NCBI RefSeq assembly: GCF_009002475.1
Contig: NZ_AP019860.1
Coordinates: 5,594,501 to 5,658,500, forward strand
Source of the DNA: Candidatus Uabimicrobium amorphum
Lineage (GTDB): Bacteria > Planctomycetota > Uabimicrobiia > Uabimicrobiales > Uabimicrobiaceae
Direction: 5' to 3'
Length of the DNA stretch: 64,000 nt
Positions 17,623 to 26,938 of the stretch are shown one piece after another. Position 1 is the first letter of the stretch; every line of letters starts with the position of its first letter. Under the pieces are notes generated by a model. It worked only from the letters and a program-made list of their open reading frames with translations. It did not search any database and had not been told where the DNA came from. The position numbers were made by a program, and so were the translations under genes.

Positions 17623-18777
17623 TTATGCTAAACGAATTTGCCTGAGAACTGTACATTTGGCAATTTTCCAAAAGCCATTCATATTTTTTATGGTGTACAC
17701 CGCTTCATATTCATTGGTGCGCAGATGTTTGTGCCCCATGTGTATCGCCCATCCTGTCACTTGCCATTTTGCTTTGATTTGAAAGGAGTTTCTATCTAAT
17801 TCTATAACAAAGTCGTCGTGAATGGCAACATTGTGTATTAGGAAAGTATTCTGGGGATCGCGAAACAAGCTGCGGTGTGCTTCGAGGTAGATTTCTTCTA
17901 GCATGTCACCTCCTGTGCTAAAATGGAGCGCATCGTACACGTCGTGTTTGTCGTCATAGGCAAAGGAGTTGTATATGTTGTAAAGGAGAGCGCGAAAAGT
18001 TTGTTTTTTGAACTTTGTAGTTGTCGGTTTTTCCACAGTGTAGCTACGAAGGGGAATTTTATACCAGGACCATGAAGACAGACATAATATGAATATGCCA
18101 ATTGTGATTAGGTAAAAAAGTCTATGGCGCAAAGAGATCGCGAGCAGTAAAAATAGCGTAAAAACACACCATTTAACAGGGACGGAATGAAATATTTGTT
18201 GTGTAACAACTTTTATCTTTTGTGGTTTTTGCTTATATTTGGGGTGGTATATGAATGTTTTTTTGCGTTTGGTTAAGTTTTCTTCATATGGTGGTGCATG
18301 TAAGACTTGGAGAACCACATACACTTCTGTGTTTGCAGGCGACTTTTTTGACCAATTTTGTAGCATATCTTTGGACAGTTCAAATTGGGAAAGTTGCCAT
18401 TTGTTGCGCTTTGTGGGTAGAATGTCATCTGGAAATATATGCCATAACACTTTTATTTTTTGCGCGATCGTAGAAGTATTGTATTTGATAACGGCTTTTG
18501 TGTAGAGATTATGGGACTCGTATTCGAGATGGCGAATCTTTAGCGGTGTGTCATTAATAAAAATACTATTCAGATTTGCACAAAACTGCGAAAACTGTGT
18601 ATAATTGGTGTAGTTTTTTCTTTTACCATATACAATATTATCGTACACTTCTTTTGAAAAATAGATGTTTTGTACAACAGAGTTATTGGTAACGTTAATT
18701 ACAGAGCGAATGTGAAAACGAGTGGTATCTGCGTGTACAAAGTGCAAAAGCAAAACAATAGTTAGTAAGCGTATCAT
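17623..18777 (-). CDS. membrane protein of unknown function with C-terminal NTF2-like region
   Basis: About 384 aa from ATG 18777, where a signal peptide starts (MIRLLTIVLLLHFVHA); an in-frame ATG at 18813 gives a poor N-terminus. A predicted outer domain of about 165 residues is followed by two adjacent transmembrane helices (around WCVFTLFLLLAISL and LFYLITIGIFILCLSSW). The C-terminal 140 residues alternate helix and strand and end in WKIAKCTVLRQIRL, which resembles an NTF2/SnoaL-like fold. It heads the operon of two kinases and the WD40 protein and is divergent from the FtsH-like gene. The family is not recognised. Confidence 0.6.
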   Translation of the reverse strand: MIRLLTIVLLLHFVHADTTRFHIRSVINVTNNSVVQNIYFSKEVYDNIVYGKRKNYTNYTQFSQFCANLNSIFINDTPLKIRHLEYESHNLYTKAVIKYNTSTIAQKIKVLWHIFPDDILPTKRNKWQLSQFELSKDMLQNWSKKSPANTEVYVVLQVLHAPPYEENLTKRKKTFIYHPKYKQKPQKIKVVTQQIFHSVPVKWCVFTLFLLLAISLRHRLFYLITIGIFILCLSSWSWYKIPLRSYTVEKPTTTKFKKQTFRALLYNIYNSFAYDDKHDVYDALHFSTGGDMLEEIYLEAHRSLFRDPQNTFLIHNVAIHDDFVIELDRNSFQIKAKWQVTGWAIHMGHKHLRTNEYEAVYTIKNMNGFWKIAKCTVLRQIRLA

Positions 18778-18843
18778 GTTATTATTCCCATAACTTTTCT
18801 GTATGCGACACAACCGCTATTTATTCTAGCAGAAAGTAAAGAT

Positions 18844-20919
18844 ATGTTACATATAAAAATAGATGATTTACCAGAGAATGTATCTATGTACCAGGCCGTA
18901 GAATATTGCTACAGCAATGAGGTACGTTTTATCTGGTCACGACTTAAAGATGGGATGTCAGTGCTAATTCGTTGCGAAAAGCAAATTATTCCCTACTTAC
19001 AGCTCATTATCAAAAAGAAGTTGACCAAGGAGGGAAAACAAATTGCGATTATTGATGGTCGCAGTGATTCTAGCGAAGCAATGCAAACAAGTCGCATCAC
19101 TAAAATTGTAAATCATTTTCGCGATATTGTCTATTCTTCGGAAACCGATAAAATTTTCTTGTTACCCTATTTGGATATAATTACATCGATTGCTCATGGT
19201 GCTTTGTCGATGGAAGGCAAAGAAGTTATGACGATTATCCATGAGAATCCTTTTTTGGTGTTGGCCGCTTTCGAAGATCCCGATTTTCCCATACCAGATC
19301 TTATTGCCCAGGCTTTTCCCGCAAAAACAGAACTCGTTGGTATTCCACGCAATAAATTACATAAACTCATTACGCGAAGTGAAGCGCGAAAGTTTGCAGA
19401 AAAAGAGCTAAATGTAATGGAGTTGTACAAGTATATATCAGGATTAAATCCCGTAAAATTACGCCAGATTATGCAAATCTTTGATAGCAAAGCAGATTAC
19501 AACGCGGATATGCCAGAGATGAGTAAAGAATACTTTCGCGAACTACGTGAATATACAGCAACAGGAAATGCCAACCTTTCCGGAATTTGCTTGGAACGCG
19601 ATATCGCAGGTTATAGTGATGTAAAAAAGAAAATTCGCGAAAACATTCTGGGGCTACTGGAAAGAGCGTTTAAAAGTGGTGATGTAAAAGAAATTGAAAA
19701 AATAGAAGGTATTATTCCCAAAGGAATTATTTTTCAAGGACCTCCAGGAACTGGGAAAACACTTTTTGCCAAAGGTATTGCCGAAGCAATTAACGCTACC
19801 GTTCACATTGTGAGTGGTCCAGAGTTAAAATCAAAATGGGTTGGTCAAGGCGAGGCCAATATCCGTCGCCTTTTTGCTCGGGCACGTTCCACGGCACCTT
19901 CTGTCATTGTTTTTGATGAAATTGATTCTATCGCTTCGCATCGTTCCGGTGAATCGGATGGTGGTTCTCAGGCACACCATTCCATGGTCAACCAACTCTT
20001 AACCGAATTAGATGGTTTTCGCAAAGAAGAATTGATTTTTGTTGTCGGAACGACAAACTTTGTGACGAGTTTAGATGAAGCATTTCTAAGACCTGGTCGT
20101 TTTGAGTACCAGATTGAAATTGGTTATCCTAAGTGGGAAGATCGCCGTGCAATTCTCTCTTTGTACAACGAGAAATTACAGACCAATCTCGATGACAAGG
20201 ATCTCGACAATCTGGCTGACTGGACGGAAAGACCAACCGAGACTTTTACTCCGCATACAGGAGACCACCTGAATGCGATTATGCGTAACCTAAAACGCCA
20301 TCTCATTAACAAAGGTATTGAAGTCGTCACCGGTAAAGATCTTATTTCGTGGCTCAATAAAAAGTCAAAAATACACAAACTTAGTGAAAAAGAAGAGAAA
20401 GTCGTCGCGATACACGAGATAGGGCATGCTCTTATGTATCACAAATACGACAGAGTAGATGAAATTAAACGTATTACCATTGAAAGCGGTTTGACGAACG
20501 CTTTGGGAATGGTCGAGGCAAAGCGCAAAGATCTGAATATGTATACCCAATCTAATTTGCGACAGGAAATTTCTATTTGCCTGGGGGGTTACAGTGCAGA
20601 GAAAATTGTTTTTGGAGAATATTCAACAGGAGCGTCGCAAGACTTAGTTCGTGCCACGTTTATTGCGGAAGACATGGTAAAACGTTATGGAATGGGAAAT
20701 TTAGGTGTTCCGCGCAGTTATTTAGACGAACGTGGCAATGCCAATCCATATTTTTATAATGTCATTTCTCCGCAAGTCGATGCGATTTTGATTGAAATAC
20801 TCAAGGAAGTTACCGATTATTTGACCGAAAACAAAGGCTTACTAGATCGACTATGTGAAAATTTGTTAAAAGAGCGAACTCTCGATAAAGATCAGTTCGA
20901 GAAGGTATTGCAACAATAA
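18844..20919 (+). CDS. soluble FtsH-like AAA+ zinc metalloprotease of a MoxR-vWA-FtsH-type system
   Basis: A 691-aa protein. Residues 1-245 form a non-FtsH N-terminal domain that recalls the degenerate first half of Ycf46-like ATPases. The AAA+ domain has Walker A GPPGTGKT (299-306), Walker B VIVFDEID (354-361) and arginine-finger region LRPGRFE (415-421). The M41 peptidase domain has HEIGH (524-528) and the third zinc ligand Asp600 in GASQDL. There is no N-terminal transmembrane helix, unlike housekeeping FtsH. It would unfold and degrade proteins in the cytoplasm. It is first in a tight plus-strand cluster with MoxR and vWA-like genes, the arrangement described for MoxR-vWA-FtsH ternary conflict systems. 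Its substrate is unknown. Confidence 0.88.
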   Translation: MLHIKIDDLPENVSMYQAVEYCYSNEVRFIWSRLKDGMSVLIRCEKQIIPYLQLIIKKKLTKEGKQIAIIDGRSDSSEAMQTSRITKIVNHFRDIVYSSETDKIFLLPYLDIITSIAHGALSMEGKEVMTIIHENPFLVLAAFEDPDFPIPDLIAQAFPAKTELVGIPRNKLHKLITRSEARKFAEKELNVMELYKYISGLNPVKLRQIMQIFDSKADYNADMPEMSKEYFRELREYTATGNANLSGICLERDIAGYSDVKKKIRENILGLLERAFKSGDVKEIEKIEGIIPKGIIFQGPPGTGKTLFAKGIAEAINATVHIVSGPELKSKWVGQGEANIRRLFARARSTAPSVIVFDEIDSIASHRSGESDGGSQAHHSMVNQLLTELDGFRKEELIFVVGTTNFVTSLDEAFLRPGRFEYQIEIGYPKWEDRRAILSLYNEKLQTNLDDKDLDNLADWTERPTETFTPHTGDHLNAIMRNLKRHLINKGIEVVTGKDLISWLNKKSKIHKLSEKEEKVVAIHEIGHALMYHKYDRVDEIKRITIESGLTNALGMVEAKRKDLNMYTQSNLRQEISICLGGYSAEKIVFGEYSTGASQDLVRATFIAEDMVKRYGMGNLGVPRSYLDERGNANPYFYNVISPQVDAILIEILKEVTDYLTENKGLLDRLCENLLKERTLDKDQFEKVLQQ

Positions 20920-20928
20920 AGGCTAGAT

Positions 20929-23679
20929 ATGTTAAAAAAACGAGTGTATTTACAGATCGACAACCTAAATGATGCATTGGCTGTAGAACTGTTTAGTAAA
21001 GAATATCCACAACTGGAAGGGTATTTTGTGGAAGAAACGGAATACCCGTGGAATTTGTGGCTATCTTTGTCAGCACAAATACAAAAAGAAGAGCAGTTGT
21101 TGGAATCACTCCCGTGGAAACTAGGCACTCCGCAAGTAAAAACGCGTAAAGTAACATGGGCTGATTTGTTGAAGAAAATTGTTCTTGAACGCGATCGTGG
21201 TCAGAAAATAACAGAGCGAATTATCATTAAAACGCAAAGTGTGGAAGTGTTTCACCATGTGATACACAAACATTTTCAATTACAACAAGGGCAAATCTTT
21301 TTTGTATCCCCCGAAGGAAAAAAAGGTTTTTATTTATTAAAAATTACTCAACCCTCGTTGTGGTGTCTTCATCTTGCGGAGAATATTGGGAATTTCGAGA
21401 TTTACAACGAGAGTGAAGATATTGAGCAATTGTATATTAAACGTGGCTGGAAACAACGTCGTGCAATTCATTCCACAAAGCTAAATCTACATGGAAGTTT
21501 GACTGTTTTGCTCGGTGAAGATGATTTTGAGACCTACAATGTACAGTGGCGATCCGCAAACAATATTATTGATGTTCAAAAGACGCGTCTTCTTGAGTTA
21601 GTGGGAGACACATCGCAGAGAATCACCGTTCCGTTGCGTCTTGTAAATCGCGAACGTAGTTCTACTTCGTTGTGGAAGGTAGAAGACCACAGCAAATTGA
21701 TAAAAGTGATTTCACAAGTTCATTATAATCAACTCGCTGGTTTCCGGGCGTGGTTTGATGACAAAGGCCTTATCTTTATACTTTCGGAAGGGCGTTTGGC
21801 CGATAGTATACTGAAAAGTCAGTTAGCAAATGTCTTTCGTGGTTATGTGAAGTACGAAAAATACATTTTTTTTCCGAATGGCAAAGAACTCATGCCGGCT
21901 CTTCCCGAAAAGAATTTAATCGACATGTACAATTCGCGCGGAGGAGACTATTTGTGTTTTGACGAAGATGAAACGGGTGAAATGTATACGTGGCATCTAA
22001 AAACAAGTGAGTTGCGCGATTTGAATTTTTTCTTGCAGTACTCTGCACAGACAGCGATTCGCAGTATTGAAAATTTTACCAATAATTGGGATTTAAATTT
22101 TCACGATGTCACTCCTAACCCGATTGTGGTCATTAAAGATTCCGGTAGGAAAAAAGGTATTGAAATTAAGGAAGATGTAGCGCGCGCGGCAAAGAAAAGT
22201 TTGAAAAAAGGTACGAAGAAAAAAGCCGCGACAGAGGAAACGCGCCTAGAGAATATTTTAAAACTCAAGGAGATTGACAGCTCTTTGGTGGATGATGTGG
22301 CCAACGCTGATTTGTGGCGACAACGCTCAGACCTCAGTTTACTTTTAGGAAATACTAGGTGCTCGGTAATTTCTTTTTTGACCGCGTGTATCATTTCCAA
22401 TAATCACGGTGCTTTACTTGGATATTTACAAGAACACTGTACAGATAAGAATATTGAAATTCCCGAACTTTTTAGTAATAACAACGCCGATGGAAAACTC
22501 TTGGCCAAAATACGCGATCACAAGATGTATAGTGCTGAATTGAATTATGCATTGCAATTGTGCTTTGCACATCGTTTTAACGATGAAGATGTGCGCAACA
22601 ATGCTATTTCTGCCATGCGTATTGGCTACGCGGGAACGGATTACCAGTTTCATATTTTTGATGATTTTGATAAATCGGTAGAAAAAATCACTCAAACGTC
22701 TTATATCGAAGAAGATGAACTCAAGGCAATCAAGAAAAAAGCCGAAGAGTTTTTATCGGTACTGAAGGCAGCAAAAGAAGAACAGCGCATTGTCATTCGT
22801 AAACAATTTGCCCTAATACTTGAGAACAACTTTGGGAAACCAATTTTAGATGAAAATGAAGACGGTGATCCTGCGACGTGGATTGAAGATTGGAAAGAAG
22901 TTTTACAGTACTTACAAAATTATCGCGGTGTGAATACCGATGACTTGGACGATTGTTACAAACAATGGCTTGAAAAGCTTTCTCTTCGCGACTTGAAAAA
23001 CACAAGTTTTGAAAAAATTTTTACCGGGGAAGTCTACCGTCCAATATTCAACTTTAATTTTAAAGATGAAGCCATGAAGGAAATCGAGAATATTTACATT
23101 GACTATGCCAATGGTGGAGTAGATTGGAAAGAAAGATTTTCTTATAAATATACCGCGTTCGACAATGCAAAAAACCAGCGTAAACTACTATATTTGATCA
23201 CGGAATATGGACCATTGCCTGATTTTGAACAGTGTATATACGATTTCAAGTTTGACGACTTACATTTCAATACCATTATCATGAATTGCGATATTTACCG
23301 TTTGCATTTGATGTACAACAAGAAAATGAATGAGCGAGAATTTTTCGATGAAATGTTGCGCATTTTGCCTCTCCCCAACTCAGGTTATAGTTTAATCGAT
23401 TTTTGTGATGGTATGGAAAATGTCATACTGTGTTTGTTCTTGTCTTCCTATCAAAAACGCGAAGATATCTTTGTCGAAGCCTTTGATAAGATATTGAAGT
23501 GGATAGATTTTTATCCGAGTTATTTGACTGAGCTATTGACATTAGTGGCTTTTCTTCAGGTGGGAATTGTATACCACAAGTTGCCCGACAGTGTGTGCGC
23601 ATATAACTTTTATGCACGTAAAAAAAGTTTGTGGATGAACCACGCCAACTATATTTCTCAAAATGGATGGACTACGTAA
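20929..23679 (+). CDS. large unknown protein of the MoxR-vWA-FtsH cluster
   Basis: A 916-aa soluble protein starting 9 bp after the FtsH-like gene, with AAAGG upstream. Residues 1-420 are mixed alpha/beta in several modules. They look like the 'X' domains that accompany MoxR-vWA ternary systems, but this match is by context and general appearance only. A Lys/Ala-rich linker (about 405-440) joins them to a helical C-terminal half that could be a HEAT- or TPR-like solenoid. No catalytic motif, signal peptide or membrane helix is seen. Its 3' end overlaps or abuts the MoxR start. It probably acts as an adaptor or sensor for the protease and MoxR. Confidence 0.6.
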   Translation: MLKKRVYLQIDNLNDALAVELFSKEYPQLEGYFVEETEYPWNLWLSLSAQIQKEEQLLESLPWKLGTPQVKTRKVTWADLLKKIVLERDRGQKITERIIIKTQSVEVFHHVIHKHFQLQQGQIFFVSPEGKKGFYLLKITQPSLWCLHLAENIGNFEIYNESEDIEQLYIKRGWKQRRAIHSTKLNLHGSLTVLLGEDDFETYNVQWRSANNIIDVQKTRLLELVGDTSQRITVPLRLVNRERSSTSLWKVEDHSKLIKVISQVHYNQLAGFRAWFDDKGLIFILSEGRLADSILKSQLANVFRGYVKYEKYIFFPNGKELMPALPEKNLIDMYNSRGGDYLCFDEDETGEMYTWHLKTSELRDLNFFLQYSAQTAIRSIENFTNNWDLNFHDVTPNPIVVIKDSGRKKGIEIKEDVARAAKKSLKKGTKKKAATEETRLENILKLKEIDSSLVDDVANADLWRQRSDLSLLLGNTRCSVISFLTACIISNNHGALLGYLQEHCTDKNIEIPELFSNNNADGKLLAKIRDHKMYSAELNYALQLCFAHRFNDEDVRNNAISAMRIGYAGTDYQFHIFDDFDKSVEKITQTSYIEEDELKAIKKKAEEFLSVLKAAKEEQRIVIRKQFALILENNFGKPILDENEDGDPATWIEDWKEVLQYLQNYRGVNTDDLDDCYKQWLEKLSLRDLKNTSFEKIFTGEVYRPIFNFNFKDEAMKEIENIYIDYANGGVDWKERFSYKYTAFDNAKNQRKLLYLITEYGPLPDFEQCIYDFKFDDLHFNTIIMNCDIYRLHLMYNKKMNEREFFDEMLRILPLPNSGYSLIDFCDGMENVILCLFLSSYQKREDIFVEAFDKILKWIDFYPSYLTELLTLVAFLQVGIVYHKLPDSVCAYNFYARKKSLWMNHANYISQNGWTT

Positions 23680-23680
23680 A

Positions 23681-24649
23681 ATGACCAAAAAAAATGTTTC
23701 TGATATTAATGAGTGTCGAGAGAGAGTGGTCAGTTACTACAATGATTTATGCTCGTATTTTCTCGATCGCGACGAAATATTAAAGATGATGATTACCGCA
23801 ACAGTTGCACAAGAGCCTATTTTATTTGTCGGACGGCCAGGAACGGCCAAGTCGTTGCTTGTTTCTCTTTTTTGCGAAGGTATTGGCTTGCAACAAAATG
23901 AATATTTTGAATATATGTTAACGAAATTTACCGAGCCGGGTGAAGTGATGGGACCAGTGGATATCAACGCTCTTAAAAAGGGAAAATACATTCGCAAAAC
24001 TACCGGTTTGCTTCCCGAAGCAAAAATTGCGTTTCTCGATGAGATTTTTAAAGCCAATTCCGCTATTCTCAACATGCTACTAACCATTATTAACGAGCGC
24101 AAGTATTACGAGGAGGGACTTCCGGTAAAGGTTCCTCTTGTGATGCTATTTGCGGCAAGCAATGAAATTCCCGACTTTAGTGAATTTGACGCGTTAAAAG
24201 ACCGCTTTATTCTCAAAATGGAAACCGTTTCCGTAAAAGATGATCACTTTCACGAATTGATAAAATACGGTATTGAGTTTGAATGTCGCAAACGCGAAAA
24301 TAGCAAACCATGGAAATCAGATTGTACCCTAGAGGATTTTCAACATCTCAATGATTACGTTTTGCGTTATGTCCTACCTCAGATGGTAAAAAAAGAATAT
24401 TCGATGGGAAGCGAAACGATGACAAAGTCGTTTAAAAGTCTCATTGATACACTAGAGAGCGAACTTGGGGTAGAAATTACCGACCGCAAATTAATCAAAC
24501 TTTACAAATTAATCGTTACTCAGGCATTTCTATTTAATGGTGGTAAGGTAACTCTGGATGATATGCGTTTACTATGCTACTGTGGAAACAATTTTAAAGA
24601 TATTCGCAAAATCAAAAAACGACTCACGGTATTGTTGGATGACATGTAA
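23681..24649 (+). CDS. MoxR-family AAA+ ATPase
   Basis: About 322 aa from ATG 23681; ATG 23663 inside the previous gene is an alternative. It has Walker A GRPGTAKS, the MoxR-type segment FTEPGEVMGPVD, Walker B IAFLDEIFKAN, and FAASNEIPD as sensor 1. MoxR ATPases act as chaperones together with vWA-domain proteins. Here the next gene is vWA-like and its ATG overlaps this stop (TAATG), which indicates coupled translation. In the ternary systems MoxR is thought to remodel or gate a partner in an ATP-dependent way. It is closest to the RavA/MoxR group. Confidence 0.92.
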   Translation: MTKKNVSDINECRERVVSYYNDLCSYFLDRDEILKMMITATVAQEPILFVGRPGTAKSLLVSLFCEGIGLQQNEYFEYMLTKFTEPGEVMGPVDINALKKGKYIRKTTGLLPEAKIAFLDEIFKANSAILNMLLTIINERKYYEEGLPVKVPLVMLFAASNEIPDFSEFDALKDRFILKMETVSVKDDHFHELIKYGIEFECRKRENSKPWKSDCTLEDFQHLNDYVLRYVLPQMVKKEYSMGSETMTKSFKSLIDTLESELGVEITDRKLIKLYKLIVTQAFLFNGGKVTLDDMRLLCYCGNNFKDIRKIKKRLTVLLDDM

Positions 24650-25938
24650 TGCAATTTTTAAGTCCCCATCAAGTTAGTAATTGGTATCATACTTCATTGC
24701 ATTATTCTGGCTATCGCAAACTGCATTCGTGGAGTATTGAAATTTGGCGCGAGCTAATCAACCATGGTTATTGTGCTTTTCCTCCAGGACTGATTGCGAA
24801 AATTCTCGGGAAATTGACCCACCGCAATGCTGGTGTGCATTTTCCTCGCGAAGAAAATCTTGAAGACAAATTGATCAACATCATCGTAAGTGGACGTGGG
24901 TTTGCGCAACTAGAGGGCGAATTTTTGATGACCAAAGAACAAAATCATAAAAAATGTTTGGCGGTGATTAAACGCATTGCAGAAAAAGCGGGAAGTTTTT
25001 ACCATCCACAAATTTTGTTTTCGATTAACGATGCGGAACAAGGATTGGTTATCGACGAAAAAAGCGATGATGATTTTTCTAATGTGTTGGAAACGATCTA
25101 TAACCAAGCAATTTCACATTTTGTCAAGAACAATCAGTCAATTGACGAACATGATATATTTGAAATTTTGCATCCGCACTTGTTCGCCTCACCCACAGCA
25201 CGAAGTTTGTTTTTGAAGATGGTGGATTCTCAACGACAACTACGGGAAAATGTCGCAGGAGAGGTAACGCCCGTTAAAGAAAATGATGAAGTTGCCGCGA
25301 CATTTGGTGAACCACAATCACTACCTTTAGGTGGTTATGACGCAATCACTCGCAAAGGTGACCTTGCCTCTCTTGTCCCTTCTGAACTGGCGTATATTGA
25401 AGAGGAAGAAGCCATTGACTACTTCGACTATAAGTACATGCAAAATGAACTCATGTATTTTAAACGCGAAGAGGGAATTGTATTCCGTATTCGTCGCCAA
25501 GGACATTTGTTTTTGGTACTCGACCATGAAATGGAGCACGAGCGCAACTTAGCGGACTTGTTTGCTTTTGTCCTGGTTTTCTGTGAAAAGTTGTTTCACG
25601 TATTTATTAAAGATATCATGACGATGAATGTGTACTTCCAGGGTTACTTGCCTTCGGAAATTCAATCGGCGATTTCTTTTCTACAACACTATCTGGAAGA
25701 AGGAAACTATCATAATCGCGTCAAAATTTATCAGGGAAGTAACATACAGGTAACAGAGAGTAAGAAAAAATATCAGCAATGGTATATCGGACCAGAGATG
25801 CCAGATCTGAAATTGGATAAAAAAGTTGAATTTGTCTTTCCCGAATTAAAAAACATCACCAAGAGTAATCGCTGTTTTTTTCTGGCGGATGTAATCGATG
25901 ATTTAATAGAAAAAATAGCGGGTATGTCATATTATTAA
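24649..25938 (+). CDS. vWA-like protein with degenerate MIDAS, MoxR partner
   Basis: A 429-aa protein. Residues 1-200 are helical. The segment GGYDAITRKGDLASLVPSEL (228-247) followed by NELMYFKREE is the hallmark of vWA proteins paired with MoxR in ternary systems. The following vWA core starts with RRQGHLFLVLDHEMEH (282-297). The metal-site motif DxSxS is replaced by DHEME, so the usual MIDAS metal site is probably lost. Start and stop context (TAATG overlap with MoxR) supports a functional pair. A 436-bp stretch of palindromic repeats follows before the next gene. The family assignment is by motif and neighbourhood. Confidence 0.7.
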   Translation: MQFLSPHQVSNWYHTSLHYSGYRKLHSWSIEIWRELINHGYCAFPPGLIAKILGKLTHRNAGVHFPREENLEDKLINIIVSGRGFAQLEGEFLMTKEQNHKKCLAVIKRIAEKAGSFYHPQILFSINDAEQGLVIDEKSDDDFSNVLETIYNQAISHFVKNNQSIDEHDIFEILHPHLFASPTARSLFLKMVDSQRQLRENVAGEVTPVKENDEVAATFGEPQSLPLGGYDAITRKGDLASLVPSELAYIEEEEAIDYFDYKYMQNELMYFKREEGIVFRIRRQGHLFLVLDHEMEHERNLADLFAFVLVFCEKLFHVFIKDIMTMNVYFQGYLPSEIQSAISFLQHYLEEGNYHNRVKIYQGSNIQVTESKKKYQQWYIGPEMPDLKLDKKVEFVFPELKNITKSNRCFFLADVIDDLIEKIAGMSYY

Positions 25939-25957
25939 TATAGGTCGTTTTTAGATG

Positions 25958-26032
25958 GGTGCCCTCACCATCGCCTTGTAGGTTTCAGCTTCGCTGAAAG
26001 CAACAAGTCTCATGCCTCTCCCACAGGGAGCT
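25958..26032 (+). repeat. type-2 palindromic repeat, copy A (left arm of composite element 1)
   Basis: It begins GGTGCCCTCACCATCG, contains the hairpin TTTCAGC-TTC-GCTGAAA inside CTTGT...ACAAG, and ends CCTCTCCCACAGGGAG. It is inverted relative to copy B at 26262-26344. Weaker similarity between the arms continues inward for about 25 bp (GGGTAGG-TTTTT...). Confidence 0.75.
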
Positions 26033-26105
26033 GACAAGGGTAGGTTTTTATTAAATACAGATAAATAAAAGAGATAAAAGCTTTTACACTAACAAATCTC
26101 AAGGT

Positions 26106-26187
26106 TGTCATCCCTGGCTTGACCAGGGACCCAGGCGCTTTCAAGTCGAATTTATATTGCTGGTTTCCTGCTTTCGCAGGAATGACA
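26106..26187. repeat. type-1 palindromic repeat, copy 2 (centre of composite element 1)
   Basis: An 82-bp element from TGTCATCCC to GGAATGACA with two hairpins (CCCTGGCTTGACCAGGG; TTCCTGCTTTCGCAGGAA). It lies almost exactly between copies A and B of the type-2 repeat, with spacers of 73 and 74 bp. Confidence 0.7.
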
Positions 26188-26261
26188 CCCCGGGAAAATT
26201 TAGTTTGAAGCAATATCAGTTTTTAACTACAAGCACCTTTTATCAAATGTTTTACAAAAAG

Positions 26262-26344
26262 CCTACCCCTGACGCTCGTGGGAGAGGTATGAGAATAGCA
26301 GTTTGCAGCTATGCTGCAACTGTTCATTCGATGGTGAGGGCACC
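26262..26344 (-). repeat. type-2 palindromic repeat, copy B (right arm of composite element 1)
   Basis: An inverted copy ending CGATGGTGAGGGCACC. Its central hairpin is TTGCAGC-TAT-GCTGCAA, different in sequence from copy A but equally well paired. It ends 30 bp before the start of the radical-SAM gene. Confidence 0.75.
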
Positions 26345-26374
26345 AATTCGTAGAAAAAAAATCACGAGGGAAAA

Positions 26375-26938
26375 ATGAGAATAGCACAGATAGTAGAGCG
26401 CACGGAGGTCGAGGGGCCTGGATTGCGAACAGCGATTTGGGTGCAGGGATGTACTTTGAATTGTCCAGGGTGTTGCAATCAAGAATTTTTGCCTCATAGT
26501 GGTGGAAAACATTGGGAAATTGAAAAACTAGCGGAGTATTGTGCGCAAATATCCGAGGTAGAAGGAATTACACTTCTTGGCGGAGAGCCCTTACAGCAGC
26601 CCGAGGAGACAAAACGTTTTCTGGAGTATCTACGCAGTATTTGTGAACATAGCGTTATGCTATTTTCGGGGTATACTTGGAAGTATATAAAAAAGCAACC
26701 TCTATTATCCGAAATTGTTTCTCTTTGTGATTTGGTAGTTGCAGGGCCTTTCATCCAAAAGTATACTCCGACTACACGAAGATGGATTGGATCAGAAAAT
26801 CAGACCATACATTTTGTTACGGAGCGTTACCAACACCTACAGGGAGACTGGGATCAGCATCGCAATGAAGTGGAGTTTCACTTAAAAGAAGGTGAAATTA
26901 TTGTAAATGGTACTCCTTTTGACACAGGAATAATATAA
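26375..26938 (+). CDS. radical SAM activase-like protein (NrdG/PflA type)
   Basis: A 187-aa protein that binds a [4Fe-4S] cluster and S-adenosylmethionine. The cluster motif CxxxCxxC is C26-TLN-C30-PG-C33, and the SAM-binding GGEP motif is at 69-72. Size and the early FSGYTW segment resemble anaerobic NTP-reductase-activating proteins. No glycyl-radical enzyme is encoded nearby, so another target is likely. GAGGG lies 6 nt before the ATG. The stop overlaps the next gene (TAATG). It opens the second half of the ternary-type cluster and may modify one of its small proteins; this is inference. Confidence 0.85.
   Translation: MRIAQIVERTEVEGPGLRTAIWVQGCTLNCPGCCNQEFLPHSGGKHWEIEKLAEYCAQISEVEGITLLGGEPLQQPEETKRFLEYLRSICEHSVMLFSGYTWKYIKKQPLLSEIVSLCDLVVAGPFIQKYTPTTRRWIGSENQTIHFVTERYQHLQGDWDQHRNEVEFHLKEGEIIVNGTPFDTGII

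Noticed and set aside
25958..26344. Small coding genes within the repeat region (for example 26010-26213 minus, 26157-26378 plus)
   Set aside because: The frames run through palindromic repeats, have no ribosome sites, and differ between repeat copies.
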